Source: Acholeplasmatales bacterium (lineage in GTDB: Bacteria; Bacillota_I; Bacilli_A; Acholeplasmatales; Anaeroplasmataceae). Taken from it: a stretch of DNA of 44,507 nt. Below the pieces are notes generated by a model, which worked only from the letters and a program-made list of their open reading frames with translations, did no database searches and was not told the origin of the DNA. Shown here piece by piece: positions 27,942-38,186 of this stretch. The stretch is from NCBI GenBank assembly GCA_017441525.1, contig JAFRXJ010000043.1, positions 1 through 44,507 on the forward strand, read 5' to 3'. Within the stretch, counting starts at the first letter, position 1. Each line of letters begins with the position of its first letter. The position numbers were made by a program, and so were the translations under genes.

Positions 27942-27975
27942 AGAATACCTCCTTGTATTCAAAATATAATATGGA

Positions 27976-29412
27976 TTATTTATTATATTTGTTAATTATT
28001 TGTTCAGCACAATCAATACCATCTTTTAATGCGATGACTACTAATGATTGACCATTTTTCATATCTCCGCAAACAGAGATTTTATCATTGTATTTAAAGT
28101 TATTTAATTTAACTCTATTATTAATAGAATCTAATTTATAACTATTTAAATCATCAGTTGTTGTTCCGATAAAGCCCATTGCGATAATTAAATAATCACA
28201 TGGTAAATATTCTCTTGTATTAGGAACATCTACTAATTTCATTCTTCCGCCCTCATTAATGAATTGAACCTTCTTGATATATACTCCAACCATCGTACCA
28301 TCTTCTTTAACGACTTCATCAATAGTTGTTTCATATCTCCTGATATCATGATTCATTAATGTGTTAGCTTCTAATACACCATAATCTGTTTTCTTCTTAT
28401 TAGGGTAATTAGGCCAAGGTAATGTATTTTCTAGTGGTGGCTCTTTTGTTATTTCTAATTCAGTAATTGATTTTGCTCTTTGTCTAGCAGCCGTACCACA
28501 ACAATCGTTTGCGGTATCACCACCACCAACGATAATTACATCTTTATCCTTTAAGTTATATTCAAATTCTTTTCCATCTAATAAATTCTTTGTTGTTTTA
28601 GTTAAGAAATCAACTGCGTATAAGATACCTTTAGCATCATTATTCTTAACTTGTAGTGGTCTAGCAAAGGATGTACCACATGCGAATATAATTTCATCAT
28701 ATTTTTCATTTAATTCATCCATTGTTATATCTTCACCAATTTTAGTGTTATTAATGAATGTAATTCCTTCTTCCTTTAAAAGATTGATTCTTCTTTCTAT
28801 AATTCTTTTTTCAATCTTCATATTAGGAATACCATACATTAATAGACCACCGAATCTATCATTTTTCTCATATACAGTAACACTAAATCCATTATCATTT
28901 AGTTTTTTAGCTGCAGATAGGCCTGATGGACCAGAACCAATTACACAAACCTTAATATTATTTCTTTTAATATCCTTGTTAGGCTTAATCCAACCATTCT
29001 TGAATGCTTCTTCGATTAAGAATAATTCATTAGCTCTAATTGATACTGCATCTTTATTGATACTACAAGAACAACAAGCTTCACATAGGGCTGGACATAC
29101 ATTTCCAGTAAATTCTGGAAATGGTGCAGTCTTTGCAAGTCTCTTGTATGCTTCTTCAAATAATCCTAAATAGATTAAATGATTCCATTCGGGGATTAAG
29201 TTGGATAATGGACAGCCAACATTTCTGTTGTTTACCTTCATTGCAGATTGGCAAAAAGGTACGCCACAGTTCATACATCTTGAAGCTTGTTCCTGTTGAG
29301 TTTTTAAATCATATGGAAGATGAAAGTCATTGAAGTTTTCTATTCTTTTTAAAACATCAACTTCTGGTTTATTTTTTCTTTCAAATTCCATAAAACCAGT
29401 AGGCTTACCCAT
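27976..29412 (-). CDS. gltD: glutamate synthase (NADPH) small subunit
   Basis: The beta subunit passes electrons from NADPH through FAD and Fe-S clusters to GltB. The 478 residues show an N-terminal cysteine-rich Fe-S region (CMNCGVPFCQS near 42-52 and CPALCEACCSCS near 105-116), an FAD Rossmann motif VIGSGPSGLSAAKKL near 155 and an NADPH motif VGGGDTANDC near 295. The ATG shares one base with the gltB stop (TAATG), so the subunits are tightly coupled. Expected length, all motifs present. Confidence 0.96.
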   Translation of the reverse strand: MGKPTGFMEFERKNKPEVDVLKRIENFNDFHLPYDLKTQQEQASRCMNCGVPFCQSAMKVNNRNVGCPLSNLIPEWNHLIYLGLFEEAYKRLAKTAPFPEFTGNVCPALCEACCSCSINKDAVSIRANELFLIEEAFKNGWIKPNKDIKRNNIKVCVIGSGPSGLSAAKKLNDNGFSVTVYEKNDRFGGLLMYGIPNMKIEKRIIERRINLLKEEGITFINNTKIGEDITMDELNEKYDEIIFACGTSFARPLQVKNNDAKGILYAVDFLTKTTKNLLDGKEFEYNLKDKDVIIVGGGDTANDCCGTAARQRAKSITELEITKEPPLENTLPWPNYPNKKKTDYGVLEANTLMNHDIRRYETTIDEVVKEDGTMVGVYIKKVQFINEGGRMKLVDVPNTREYLPCDYLIIAMGFIGTTTDDLNSYKLDSINNRVKLNNFKYNDKISVCGDMKNGQSLVVIALKDGIDCAEQIINKYNK

Positions 29413-32400
29413 TATTTCACCCCCGTAAACTTATTAAATGCGTATAATTCAGGATCTTCTAGGCCTTGATTTGTAGCTTCTTCCATATATGAAAGAATCT
29501 TTGCATAATCATTAGGTAATACCTTAAAATAATCCTTTGGATCAAAATTATATAATAAATTTGATACATATTCGCTATTTGTATATTTAATATGGTTAGC
29601 TAATAATTCTTTAATAACCTTAATATCTTTATTATCGACATCTAAGATAGATACTAATTCTTGATTAACATTCTTCTTATTCATCGGTCCATAAATATAT
29701 GCGACACCACCTGACATACCAGCAGCGAAGTTTCTACCAATCTTTCCTAGTAATACAACTACACCACCTGTCATATATTCACAGCCATGTAGGCCACAGC
29801 CTAAGGCTACAACCTTAGCACCAGAATTTCTAATTGAGAATCTTTCACCACAAATACCATCTAGATATACTTCTCCTGATGTAGCACCATAAAGTGCAAC
29901 ATTACCACAAATGATATTCTTTTCAGGTGCGAATGTTGCTCTATCTGATGATTTAACAATAATCTTACCACCACATAGACCTTTGCCTAAATAGTCATTG
30001 GCATCACCTGTAACATCTAGGGTTACACCACTTGTTAAGAATGCACCAAATGAGTTACCTGCGTTACCTTTAGCATTGATAATGATTGTATCTTCCTTTA
30101 GACCTTTATCCTTATATACTTTAGTAATTTCATTAGATAAGATTGTACCTAAAGATCTATTAACATTAGATATTTCAATATCCATTCTCTTTACGTGACC
30201 ATATTTAATAGATTCTTCACATAAAGGAAGTAACATTCTACAATCTAATGTATTATTTAAATCTATCTTCTTATATTCTTTGAATATATTGTCATGTCTA
30301 TTAACAACCTTAGCATTGAATAAAAGCTTAGAAACATCTAATCTATCCTTATATTCATCCTTAAGTGATAATAATTCAGTATGACCAACCATTTCATCAA
30401 TAGTTCTAAATCCTAATTTAGCCATATATTCACGTAATTCTTGAGCAATAAACTTCATAAAATTAATAACATATTCAGGCTTACCCTTGAAATTCTTACG
30501 TAAATTAGCATCTTGAGTTGCAACACCTACAGGACATGTGTTCATGTTACAAACTCTCATCATAATACAGCCCATTGCGATTAATGGTCCTGTTGCAAAA
30601 CCAAATTCTTCTGCACCAAGTAAGATAGCTACTGCTAAATCCTTACCAGTTAAAAGCTTACCATCAGTTTCAAGTCTAATTCTATCTCTTAAACCATTTA
30701 ATACTAATGTTTGGTGAGTCTCAGATAGTCCAATTTCCCAAGGAATACCTGCGTTAGAAATTGATGTTCTAGGTGAAGCACCTGTACCACCATCATAACC
30801 TGAAATTAAGATTGTATTAGCACCAGCTTTTACTACACCAGCAGCAATTGTACCAACACCTGATTCAGATACTAATTTAACAGAAATTCTTGCTTCTCTA
30901 TTAGCATTCTTTAAATCATAAATTAATTGAGCTAAATCCTCAATTGAATAAATATCATGATGTGGTGGAGGTGATATTAATGAAACACCAGGAGTTGAAT
31001 GTCTTGCCTTAGCAATCCAAGGGAATACCTTTTGTCCTGGAAGTTGTCCTCCTTCACCTGGCTTAGCACCTTGTGCCATCTTAATTTGAATTTCAATTGC
31101 GTTTGTTAAATATTCAATAGTTACACCAAATCTACCAGATGCTACCTGCTTAATCTTTGAGCATCTATCTGTTCCATATCTAGCTCTTTCTTCTCCACCC
31201 TCACCAGTATTAGATTTACCACCTAGAGTGTTCATTGCGATAGCCATACATTCATGTGCTTCTTTAGATATTGAACCGTAGCTCATAGCACCAGTTTTAA
31301 ATCTCTTAACGATTTCATCCACGCTTTCAACCTCATCAATTGAAATTGAATGAGAGAAATCAAGATCTAATGTATCTCTAATATTTATTCTCTTTTTAGC
31401 TAATAAAGATGTGAAATCTTTATACATTTTATAATCATTGCTTCTACATGCTGCTTGTAATGTGAATATAGCAACTGGATCATAGATATGATCATGCTTA
31501 TTCTTTCTATAGCCATGTAGACCCATTGAATCTAGTGTATCATCTGTTCTATTTAATGCTTTTTGATATAACTTAATTGAATTTGCTTCAATTACATCAA
31601 TATCAATACCACCAATTGAATTTGGTGTATTTGTGAAGTATTTATCAACAACCTTATCTGATAGGCCAATACATTCAAATATTTGAGCACCATTATAAGA
31701 TTGAATTGTTGAAATACCCATCTTAGAAATGATTTTTGTAATACTCTTTATAGTGGCATGTCTATAATTTTCAACAGCCTTCTTAGCATCAATTGTAATA
31801 TATCCTCTCTTAGCATATTCATCAATTGTTTCATATACTAAATAAGGATAAATAGCATTAACACCAAAACCTATTAATGCAGCAAAATGATGAACTTCTC
31901 TTGGTTCTGCAGCCTCTAATACGATTGATACGTGTGTTCTCTTTGAAACCTTAGTTAAATATTGATGTAAGCCTGAAGATACTAATAATGAAGGAATCTT
32001 TAATCCCTTAGCACCTCTATCAGTTAAGATAATAATAGATGCTCCATCATCAACTTTCTTTTCACATTCTTTAAATATTCTATCTAAGGCATCAGCCATT
32101 TTTTCTTTTGTATAATCATATGCAAAAGATACGATATCTACTTTAATTTGATATGATTTATCGATATATTTAATCTTATTAAATTCTTCTTCAGATAGAA
32201 TTGGATTATCTACTCTAATTCTTCTTGCGTTAATCTTTGTAGGATTTAATAAGTTTCCTTCTCTACCTAAATACATTAATGAAGACATTACTATATCTTC
32301 TCTTATTGAATCAATAGGAGGGTTTGTTACTTGAGCAAATCTTTGTTTAAAGAATTGATATAAATTGAATTCTTTTTCCATTAATACTGCAAGAGGTAAG

Positions 32401-33872
32401 TCATTACCCATTGAAACTACCTTTTCAGCATCATTTTGTGCAAGTGGAATAATACCTTCCATTAATTCATCATATGTATAATTTAATTCATGTTGAATAA
32501 AATGAATATCATCTTTGTTTGTTTCCTTATGAGCTTTTAAATCATCAATATGAATAATATTTTCATTCCACTCCTTATAAGGAAGCTGCTTTGAATATTT
32601 CATTTTTATTTCATCGTTAGAAATAATCTTTCCAACGCTTGTATCAACTAATAAAATTTTACCTGGTTCTAGTCTCTTCTTTTCTAATATATTATTTTCA
32701 TCAATAGGAAGAGATCCTGTTTCACTAAATAAAATTAGATAATCATCTTTAGTTACATAATATCTAGATGGTCTTAATCCATTTCTATCTAGAGATGCTC
32801 CAAGCTTAATACCATCTGTAAATAATACAGCTGCTGGTCCATCCCAAGGCTCTAGGAATGTTGAATGGAATTCATAGAATGCCTTTAGACTTTCATTCAT
32901 TGTATTATTTTTCATCCATGGCTCTGGAATCATCATCATAATTGTTTCTTCTAGTGTTCTACCATTTAAATATAAGAACTCTAAGAAATTATCAAACATT
33001 GCTGAATCTGATGATTCCTTTGGAATCAATGGGATGATTTTCTTTAAATCATCATTAAATATTTCAGATTCAAATAAACCTTCTCTTGATCTAACGTTAT
33101 TAACGTTACCTCTGATTGTGTTAATTTCACCATTATGACATAAATATCTATTAGGATGAGCTCTTTCCCAAGATGGGAATGTGTTAGTAGAGAATCTTGA
33201 ATGCACTAAAGCGATGGCAGTTTCTACTTTTGTATCCTTTAAATCAAGATAGAAATCTCTAACTTGTGTAGATACTAACATACCCTTATAAACAATAGTT
33301 CTTGATGATAATGAACAGAAATATAAAGTTTGTTTTTCTTTTATAGCAAGAGTTTCAATTACTCTTCTTACTACATATAGCTTTCTTTCAAAAGGTAAAC
33401 CCTCTTCAATATCTTCAGGCTTTTTAACAAATACCTGCATAATATATGGCATAGCTTTAATAGCTGTTTGACCAATACCATATGTATCTACTGGTACTCT
33501 TCTATAACCTAAAACCTCAAGACCTTCCTTTTTAAATGTTTCATCAATTAAAGATATTTCTTTATTTCTAATATCTTCATTCTTAGATAAGAATAATTGA
33601 CCAACACCATATGAACCTAGCTTTGGTAATTCAAAATCAAGCTTTTCACTTCTAAAGAATTTATCAGGAACTTGAAATAAGATTCCGGCACCATCACCAG
33701 AATTATCTTCAGCACCTGTTCCACCTCTATGTTCTAGATGAATTAATATATTTAGGGCGTCTTTTATTGTCTTATGAGTCTTAATGCCTTTTATTTGAGC
33801 GATTGCACCAATACCACAAGCATCATGCTCATAGCTAGGATTATATAAGCCTACTCTCTGTTGTTCATTCAT
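29412..33872 (-). CDS. gltB: glutamate synthase large subunit
   Basis: It converts glutamine and 2-oxoglutarate to two glutamates. The 1486-residue chain has an N-terminal class II amidotransferase domain whose nucleophile C19 (HDACGIGAIAQ) is preceded by an 18-residue propeptide, a central linker, the FMN/2-oxoglutarate domain with the 3Fe-4S cysteines near residues 1097-1110 (RVCNMNTCPVG), and a C-terminal GXGXG beta-helix. I choose the ATG at 33872: it gives the normal propeptide length and has AGAGGG upstream. Codons before it would run into the leader. It is the first gene of the run gltB-gltD-glnA-ANTAR-pyrG-dapF-dapL, controlled by the attenuator leader below. Confidence 0.97.
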   Translation of the reverse strand: MNEQQRVGLYNPSYEHDACGIGAIAQIKGIKTHKTIKDALNILIHLEHRGGTGAEDNSGDGAGILFQVPDKFFRSEKLDFELPKLGSYGVGQLFLSKNEDIRNKEISLIDETFKKEGLEVLGYRRVPVDTYGIGQTAIKAMPYIMQVFVKKPEDIEEGLPFERKLYVVRRVIETLAIKEKQTLYFCSLSSRTIVYKGMLVSTQVRDFYLDLKDTKVETAIALVHSRFSTNTFPSWERAHPNRYLCHNGEINTIRGNVNNVRSREGLFESEIFNDDLKKIIPLIPKESSDSAMFDNFLEFLYLNGRTLEETIMMMIPEPWMKNNTMNESLKAFYEFHSTFLEPWDGPAAVLFTDGIKLGASLDRNGLRPSRYYVTKDDYLILFSETGSLPIDENNILEKKRLEPGKILLVDTSVGKIISNDEIKMKYSKQLPYKEWNENIIHIDDLKAHKETNKDDIHFIQHELNYTYDELMEGIIPLAQNDAEKVVSMGNDLPLAVLMEKEFNLYQFFKQRFAQVTNPPIDSIREDIVMSSLMYLGREGNLLNPTKINARRIRVDNPILSEEEFNKIKYIDKSYQIKVDIVSFAYDYTKEKMADALDRIFKECEKKVDDGASIIILTDRGAKGLKIPSLLVSSGLHQYLTKVSKRTHVSIVLEAAEPREVHHFAALIGFGVNAIYPYLVYETIDEYAKRGYITIDAKKAVENYRHATIKSITKIISKMGISTIQSYNGAQIFECIGLSDKVVDKYFTNTPNSIGGIDIDVIEANSIKLYQKALNRTDDTLDSMGLHGYRKNKHDHIYDPVAIFTLQAACRSNDYKMYKDFTSLLAKKRINIRDTLDLDFSHSISIDEVESVDEIVKRFKTGAMSYGSISKEAHECMAIAMNTLGGKSNTGEGGEERARYGTDRCSKIKQVASGRFGVTIEYLTNAIEIQIKMAQGAKPGEGGQLPGQKVFPWIAKARHSTPGVSLISPPPHHDIYSIEDLAQLIYDLKNANREARISVKLVSESGVGTIAAGVVKAGANTILISGYDGGTGASPRTSISNAGIPWEIGLSETHQTLVLNGLRDRIRLETDGKLLTGKDLAVAILLGAEEFGFATGPLIAMGCIMMRVCNMNTCPVGVATQDANLRKNFKGKPEYVINFMKFIAQELREYMAKLGFRTIDEMVGHTELLSLKDEYKDRLDVSKLLFNAKVVNRHDNIFKEYKKIDLNNTLDCRMLLPLCEESIKYGHVKRMDIEISNVNRSLGTILSNEITKVYKDKGLKEDTIIINAKGNAGNSFGAFLTSGVTLDVTGDANDYLGKGLCGGKIIVKSSDRATFAPEKNIICGNVALYGATSGEVYLDGICGERFSIRNSGAKVVALGCGLHGCEYMTGGVVVLLGKIGRNFAAGMSGGVAYIYGPMNKKNVNQELVSILDVDNKDIKVIKELLANHIKYTNSEYVSNLLYNFDPKDYFKVLPNDYAKILSYMEEATNQGLEDPELYAFNKFTGVK

Positions 33873-33903
33873 ATCGAAAACCCTCTTCCTAATATAAAAT
33901 AAT

Positions 33904-33972
33904 AAAAAAAGGCATTCACCCCTATACAATGATGTCCTAAATAAACATCATAAAGGTGAACACCATTGTTCA
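33904..33972 (-). promoter_or_regulatory. gltB leader: terminator plus ANTAR-type hexaloop hairpin
   Basis: On the minus strand GGTGTTCACC (33964-33955) pairs with GGGTGAATGCC (33921-33911), around an inner TGATGT/ACATCA stem, and seven T follow: a terminator between promoter and gene. At the extreme 5' end of the RNA, TGAAC/GTTCA (33972-33968 and 33961-33957) closes a six-base loop AATGGT with A at 1 and G at 4. This hairpin consumes the terminator's 5' arm, so the two are mutually exclusive. The hairpins are seen; control by the ANTAR protein is inference. Confidence 0.7.
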
Positions 33973-33977
33973 TAAAT

Positions 33978-34006
33978 ATATTATATTTTTTTATTCGATA
34001 TGTCAA
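33978..34006 (-). promoter_or_regulatory. promoter of the gltB operon
   Basis: A perfect TTGACA (34006-34001) is followed by TAATAT at 17 bases (33983-33978), or TATAAT at 15 bases (33985-33980), on the minus strand. The predicted start is near 33972, giving a leader of about 100 bases. Confidence 0.75.
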
Positions 34007-34099
34007 CAAAAAATAAAATAAAATTCGTGAAAAAACTTTTTTTCATAAATAAAATTTAAATTTTAACAAAAAAATTGATAGAAAAATTCAAAAAAAGTG

Positions 34100-34128
34100 T
34101 TGACACACTAATTATTTAGAATTACAAT
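34100..34128 (+). promoter_or_regulatory. promoter of the glnN operon
   Basis: TTGACA (34100-34105), exactly 17 bases, TACAAT (34123-34128). Transcription should begin near 34135. The region 34007-34099 between the two divergent promoters is extremely AT-rich, and apart from the A/T-tract palindrome GAAAAAACTTTTTTTC I see nothing in it. Confidence 0.85.
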
Positions 34129-34138
34129 AGAGGCATAC

Positions 34139-34185
34139 AAGGCAAGGATGCCTAGGGTAAAAACCTAGAGTCCCTGCCTTTTTTT
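34139..34185 (+). promoter_or_regulatory. glnN leader: terminator plus ANTAR-type hexaloop hairpin
   Basis: AAGGCA and GGA (34139-34148) pair with TCC and TGCCTT (34171-34180), around an inner CTAGG/CCTAG stem, and a T run to 34185 follows, so this is a terminator before the glnN ribosome binding site. Alternatively AGGC/GCCT (34140-34143 and 34150-34153) closes the six-base loop AAGGAT, with A at 1 and G at 4, and removes the terminator's 5' arm. A second canonical hexaloop is not evident: the CTAGG/CCTAG hairpin has a 7-base loop. Confidence 0.7.
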
Positions 34186-34200
34186 GTTTAAGGAGGATAT

Positions 34201-36288
34201 ATGAAACAGGTAAATGATTATTTTGGATGTCTTGTATTTAATGATGAAGTAATGAAATCTAGATTATCTTCTGATGTATATAAGTCATTAAAGAAAACAA
34301 TTAATGATGGTTGTGAACTTGACATCAGCGTTGCTAACAGTGTTGCAGTAGCAATGAAAGACTGGGCAATAGAAAATGGCTGTACACATTACACTCACTG
34401 GTTCCAACCAATGACAGGTATTACAGCTGAAAAGCATGATAGCTTCATTTCACCAGATGGTGATGGAAAGATTATCATGGAATTTAAAGGAAAAGAGTTA
34501 GTAAAGGGTGAACCTGATGCTTCTTCATTCCCATCTGGAGGATTAAGAGCAACATGTGAAGCTAGAGGATATACAGCTTGGGATCCAACAAGCTATGCCT
34601 TTATTAAAGATAAGATATTATGTATTCCTACAGCATTCTGCTCATATGGTGGTGAGGCACTAGATAAGAAGACTCCGCTTCTTAGATCTATGCAAGCTAT
34701 CAATAAAGAAACATTAAGAATATTAAAATTATTTGGTCATACAGATGTTACTTCTGTTAAAACAACAGTTGGACCTGAACAAGAATATTTCTTAGTAGAT
34801 AAAGAATATTATGATCAAAGACCTGATTTAATTTATACAGGTAGAACATTATTCGGTGCAATGCCTCCTAAGGGACAGGAACTTGAGGATCATTACTTTG
34901 GTGTAATTAAACCTAGAGTACAGGCATTCATGAATGATTTAAATGAAGAGTTATGGAAATTAGGCATTCTAGCTAAGACAGAGCATAATGAGGTTGCTCC
35001 TGCACAGCATGAATTAGCACCTATCTTTGCAACAACAAATATTGCTGCAGATAATAACCAATTAACAATGGAAATTATGCAAAAGGTTGCTAAGAAGCAT
35101 AATTTAGTTTGCTTATTACATGAAAAACCATTCAAGGGAGTAAACGGATCAGGTAAACATAATAACTGGTCTATATCAACAAATACCGGCCTAAATCTAT
35201 TAGAACCAGGTGCTACACCACTTCAAAATGCACAGTTCTTATTATTCCTAGTTGCAGTTATTAAAGCTGTAGATGAATATCAGGATTTATTAAGAATAAG
35301 TGTTGCAAGTGCTGGAAACGACTTCCGTTTAGGAGCAAACGAGGCACCTCCTGCAATCATCTCAATGTTTGTTGGTTCTGAATTACAGGATGTCTTAGAT
35401 TCAATTGAAACAGGTAAACCACTAAATACAAAGGGATCAAAATTCTTAAAGATTGGTGCTGACGTATTACCTGATTTACCAAAGGACTCTACAGATAGAA
35501 ACAGAACTTCTCCTTTCGCATTTACAGGAAACAAGTTCGAATTTAGAGCACTTGGTTCTTCTGAATCAATTTCTTGTGCAAACATCATGTTAAATACAGC
35601 AGTTGCTGAAGTATTAAGAGAATTTGCAGATCAATTAGAAAAATCTAAAGATTTCAACAATGACTTGCATGATTTAATTAAAGATACAATCATTAAGCAT
35701 AAGAGAATTATCTTCAATGGTAATGGTTATGATGAGTCATGGGTTAAAGAAGCTGAATCTAGAGGCTTATTAAATTTAAAATCTACACCAGAGGCATTAC
35801 CTCATTACTTAGATAAGAAAAATGTTAAGCTATTTACTTCTCATGGTGTATATACAGAAGCTGAAATTAACGCAAGATATGAAATTGCTCAAGAGCATTA
35901 CATTAAGATTGTAAATATTGAAGCATTAACAGCTCTAGATATGACAAATAAATATTATTTACCTGCTATTAGTAAATATAGTGCTAAGCTAGCTAAAGTC
36001 GTAAATGAAAAGGCAAGCTTACAAATTGATGCAGTTTATGAAAAAGATATGTTAAAGAAGCTATCTGATGGCTTAAATAAGGCATATGCAATTAAAAACG
36101 AATTAGAAACTGCATTAGCTAAGAAAGATGATATTAAGAAAGCATCTGATGAATCTATTTATTTAAAAGAAAATGTATTAACTAAGATGGAGGCTCTAAG
36201 AGATGTAATTGATTCTCTTGAAGAAATTACTTCTGAAGAAGCATGGCCATTCCCATCTTATGGAAAGCTATTATTTGGCGTTAGATAA
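34201..36288 (+). CDS. glnN: glutamine synthetase type III
   Basis: This large dodecameric glutamine synthetase is typical of Bacteroidetes, Firmicutes and cyanobacteria. At 695 residues it is close to the usual 700-730. Signatures are [13 protein letters not shown] with EKHDSF, the strongly conserved [48 protein letters not shown] and [19 protein letters not shown]. All are intact, including the glycine-rich GSGKHNNWS segment. AAGGAGG lies before the ATG at 34201. It is the first gene of a plus-strand operon (glnN-amt-asnB-purF) divergent from gltB, behind an attenuator leader. It is likely the main ammonium-assimilating enzyme. Confidence 0.97.
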   Translation: MKQVNDYFGCLVFNDEVMKSRLSSDVYKSLKKTINDGCELDISVANSVAVAMKDWAIENGCTHYTHWFQPMTGITAEKHDSFISPDGDGKIIMEFKGKELVKGEPDASSFPSGGLRATCEARGYTAWDPTSYAFIKDKILCIPTAFCSYGGEALDKKTPLLRSMQAINKETLRILKLFGHTDVTSVKTTVGPEQEYFLVDKEYYDQRPDLIYTGRTLFGAMPPKGQELEDHYFGVIKPRVQAFMNDLNEELWKLGILAKTEHNEVAPAQHELAPIFATTNIAADNNQLTMEIMQKVAKKHNLVCLLHEKPFKGVNGSGKHNNWSISTNTGLNLLEPGATPLQNAQFLLFLVAVIKAVDEYQDLLRISVASAGNDFRLGANEAPPAIISMFVGSELQDVLDSIETGKPLNTKGSKFLKIGADVLPDLPKDSTDRNRTSPFAFTGNKFEFRALGSSESISCANIMLNTAVAEVLREFADQLEKSKDFNNDLHDLIKDTIIKHKRIIFNGNGYDESWVKEAESRGLLNLKSTPEALPHYLDKKNVKLFTSHGVYTEAEINARYEIAQEHYIKIVNIEALTALDMTNKYYLPAISKYSAKLAKVVNEKASLQIDAVYEKDMLKKLSDGLNKAYAIKNELETALAKKDDIKKASDESIYLKENVLTKMEALRDVIDSLEEITSEEAWPFPSYGKLLFGVR

Positions 36289-36318
36289 TTAAAATTAATA
36301 TTTTGGAGGAGAGAATTT

Positions 36319-38121
36319 ATGGAGATTGTTCAATCATGGGATTACCAAATTTGGAAATTAATCGCAATTGCTTTAATCTTCTTCATGCAAGCAGGATTTG
36401 CAATGTGTGAAGCAGGTTTCACAAGATCAAAAAATACTGGTAATATCACAATGAAAAACTTAATGGACTTCTGTTTAGGTACAGTAACATTTATCTTAAT
36501 TGGTGGTCCATTACTATGTGCAGAAAATGCAATCGCTGGTGGTCTATTTGGCGATGCAGTCCAAGTATGGAAAGGTATGTTCGGAAAAGAAGCCTCATTA
36601 TATAACTGGACTGATTTCATATTTAACTTAGTATTCTGTGCTACTACTGCTACAATCGTATCAGGAGCTATGGCAGAACGTACAAACTTTAAAGCTTATT
36701 GTATTTATTCAATGATTATTTCAGCTGTCGTTTATCCAGTTGAAGCTTATTGGAACTGGGGTGTTGGAAACCAAGGTTGGTTACAACAATTAGCTGCATC
36801 TTGGGGCTTAGCTGATGGTTATGCTCAAGGATTTATTGATTTATCTGGTTCTTGTTCAATTCATATGGTTGGTGGTTTAACAGCATTAATTGGTGCTTGG
36901 ATGGTTGGACCACGTATTGGTAAATATACAAGAGATGAAAATGGTAAAGTTGTTAAGATTAATGCTATCCAAGGTCATAATGTATTAATTGGAGCATTAG
37001 GTGTATTCATTTTATGGTTCGGTTGGTATGGTTTCAACCCTGCAGCTTGTACAACATGGGATGGATATGAAGGTATGGGTCAAGTATTCATGACTACTAC
37101 TATTGCAGCATCACTTGCTACAGTAACAGTAATGATGATTACATGGATCAAAAATGGAAAACCAGATGTCTCAATGACATTAAATGGTTCACTTGCAGGT
37201 CTAGTAGCTGTTACTGCTGGTTGTGCAAGAGTTGATTTAGTTGGTTCTGTATTTATTGGTATCGTTGCCGGTATAATTCTATGCGTTGGTGTTGAATTCT
37301 TCGATAAGGTTTGCCATATCGATGACCCAGTAGGTGCTTGTTCAGTACACTTCTTAAATGGTGTTTGGGGAACAATCGCTTGTGGTTTATTCTCAACAAC
37401 TACAGGATTATTCTATGGTCATGGCTTCGCACAATTAGGAATCCAAGTAATTGGTGTATTAGCAGTATGTGCTTGGACAGCTGCTTGGGCATTCTTAATC
37501 TTTGGTGTAATGAAGCTAATCAAGAGAAAAGATGGTGTAACTCCATTCTTAAGAGCTACTCCTGAAGAAGAAATTAAAGGTCTTGATATTTCTGAACATG
37601 GTTTATTATCAGCATATCCAGACTTCGTAGCACAAGTTGAATCAATTGATTATAGTGGTGCTATGGTAGTTACAGGTGATGCTCCAATGGCTGAGGCTGT
37701 TGAGGTAGCTCACTTAAGTAAAAATGATGCAGTTGTTCCTGAAGCTTCAGGTGCTAAGGGCGATTATAAATTTACAAAGGTTGAAATCATTTGTAAAGAA
37801 AGAATGCTTGATTCATTAAAGGATGCAATGCTAAATCTTGGAATAAATGGTATGACAGTTACTCACGTACTTGGTTGCGGACAACAAAAAGGTAAGCCTG
37901 AATATTACCGTGGTGTTCAAATTGAAGCTACACTTCTACCTAAGATTCAAGTAGATATGGTTATTTCTAAGGTTCCAGTAAGAGATGTTATTGAAACTGC
38001 TAAGAAGACATTATATACAGGTCACATCGGCGATGGTAAGATCTTCGTATACGATGTAGAAAATGTAATCAAGGTTAGAACTGGTGAAGAGGGCTATGAT
38101 GCTCTTCAAGATGAAGAATAA
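36319..38121 (+). CDS. amt: ammonium transporter with fused C-terminal PII domain
   Basis: A 600-residue membrane protein. Residues about 10-402 form the Amt channel with 11 predicted helices, and the pore histidines appear as H182 in SCSIHMVGG and H344 in CSVHFLNGVWG. A cytoplasmic linker (about 403-483) leads to a complete PII (GlnB/GlnK) domain at 484-596, beginning KFTKVEIICKERMLDSLKDA. Its T-loop GCGQQKGKPEYYRGVQIEA contains Y529/Y530 at the classical modification position. PII normally blocks Amt as a separate trimer; here it is built in. GGAGGAGAG precedes the ATG, and the gene lies 30 bases after glnN. The fusion is clear from the uninterrupted reading frame. Confidence 0.96.
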   Translation: MEIVQSWDYQIWKLIAIALIFFMQAGFAMCEAGFTRSKNTGNITMKNLMDFCLGTVTFILIGGPLLCAENAIAGGLFGDAVQVWKGMFGKEASLYNWTDFIFNLVFCATTATIVSGAMAERTNFKAYCIYSMIISAVVYPVEAYWNWGVGNQGWLQQLAASWGLADGYAQGFIDLSGSCSIHMVGGLTALIGAWMVGPRIGKYTRDENGKVVKINAIQGHNVLIGALGVFILWFGWYGFNPAACTTWDGYEGMGQVFMTTTIAASLATVTVMMITWIKNGKPDVSMTLNGSLAGLVAVTAGCARVDLVGSVFIGIVAGIILCVGVEFFDKVCHIDDPVGACSVHFLNGVWGTIACGLFSTTTGLFYGHGFAQLGIQVIGVLAVCAWTAAWAFLIFGVMKLIKRKDGVTPFLRATPEEEIKGLDISEHGLLSAYPDFVAQVESIDYSGAMVVTGDAPMAEAVEVAHLSKNDAVVPEASGAKGDYKFTKVEIICKERMLDSLKDAMLNLGINGMTVTHVLGCGQQKGKPEYYRGVQIEATLLPKIQVDMVISKVPVRDVIETAKKTLYTGHIGDGKIFVYDVENVIKVRTGEEGYDALQDEE

Positions 38122-38130
38122 TAAATAAAA

Positions 38131-38166
38131 AATAATAATGTGTCCAATGTTGGGCACACTATTATT
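38131..38166 (+). promoter_or_regulatory. amt-asnB intergenic hairpin with ANTAR-like hexaloop
   Basis: TGTGTCC (38139-38145) pairs with GGGCACA (38152-38158), one G-U, closing the six-base loop AATGTT (A at 1, G at 4). Outer AATAATA/TATTATT arms extend the stem to 14 pairs with one mismatch. The tail TTATTTATTTT is only moderately T-rich, so it may be a weak or regulated terminator inside the operon. Confidence 0.55.
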
Positions 38167-38186
38167 TATTTTAAGGAGATTATATT

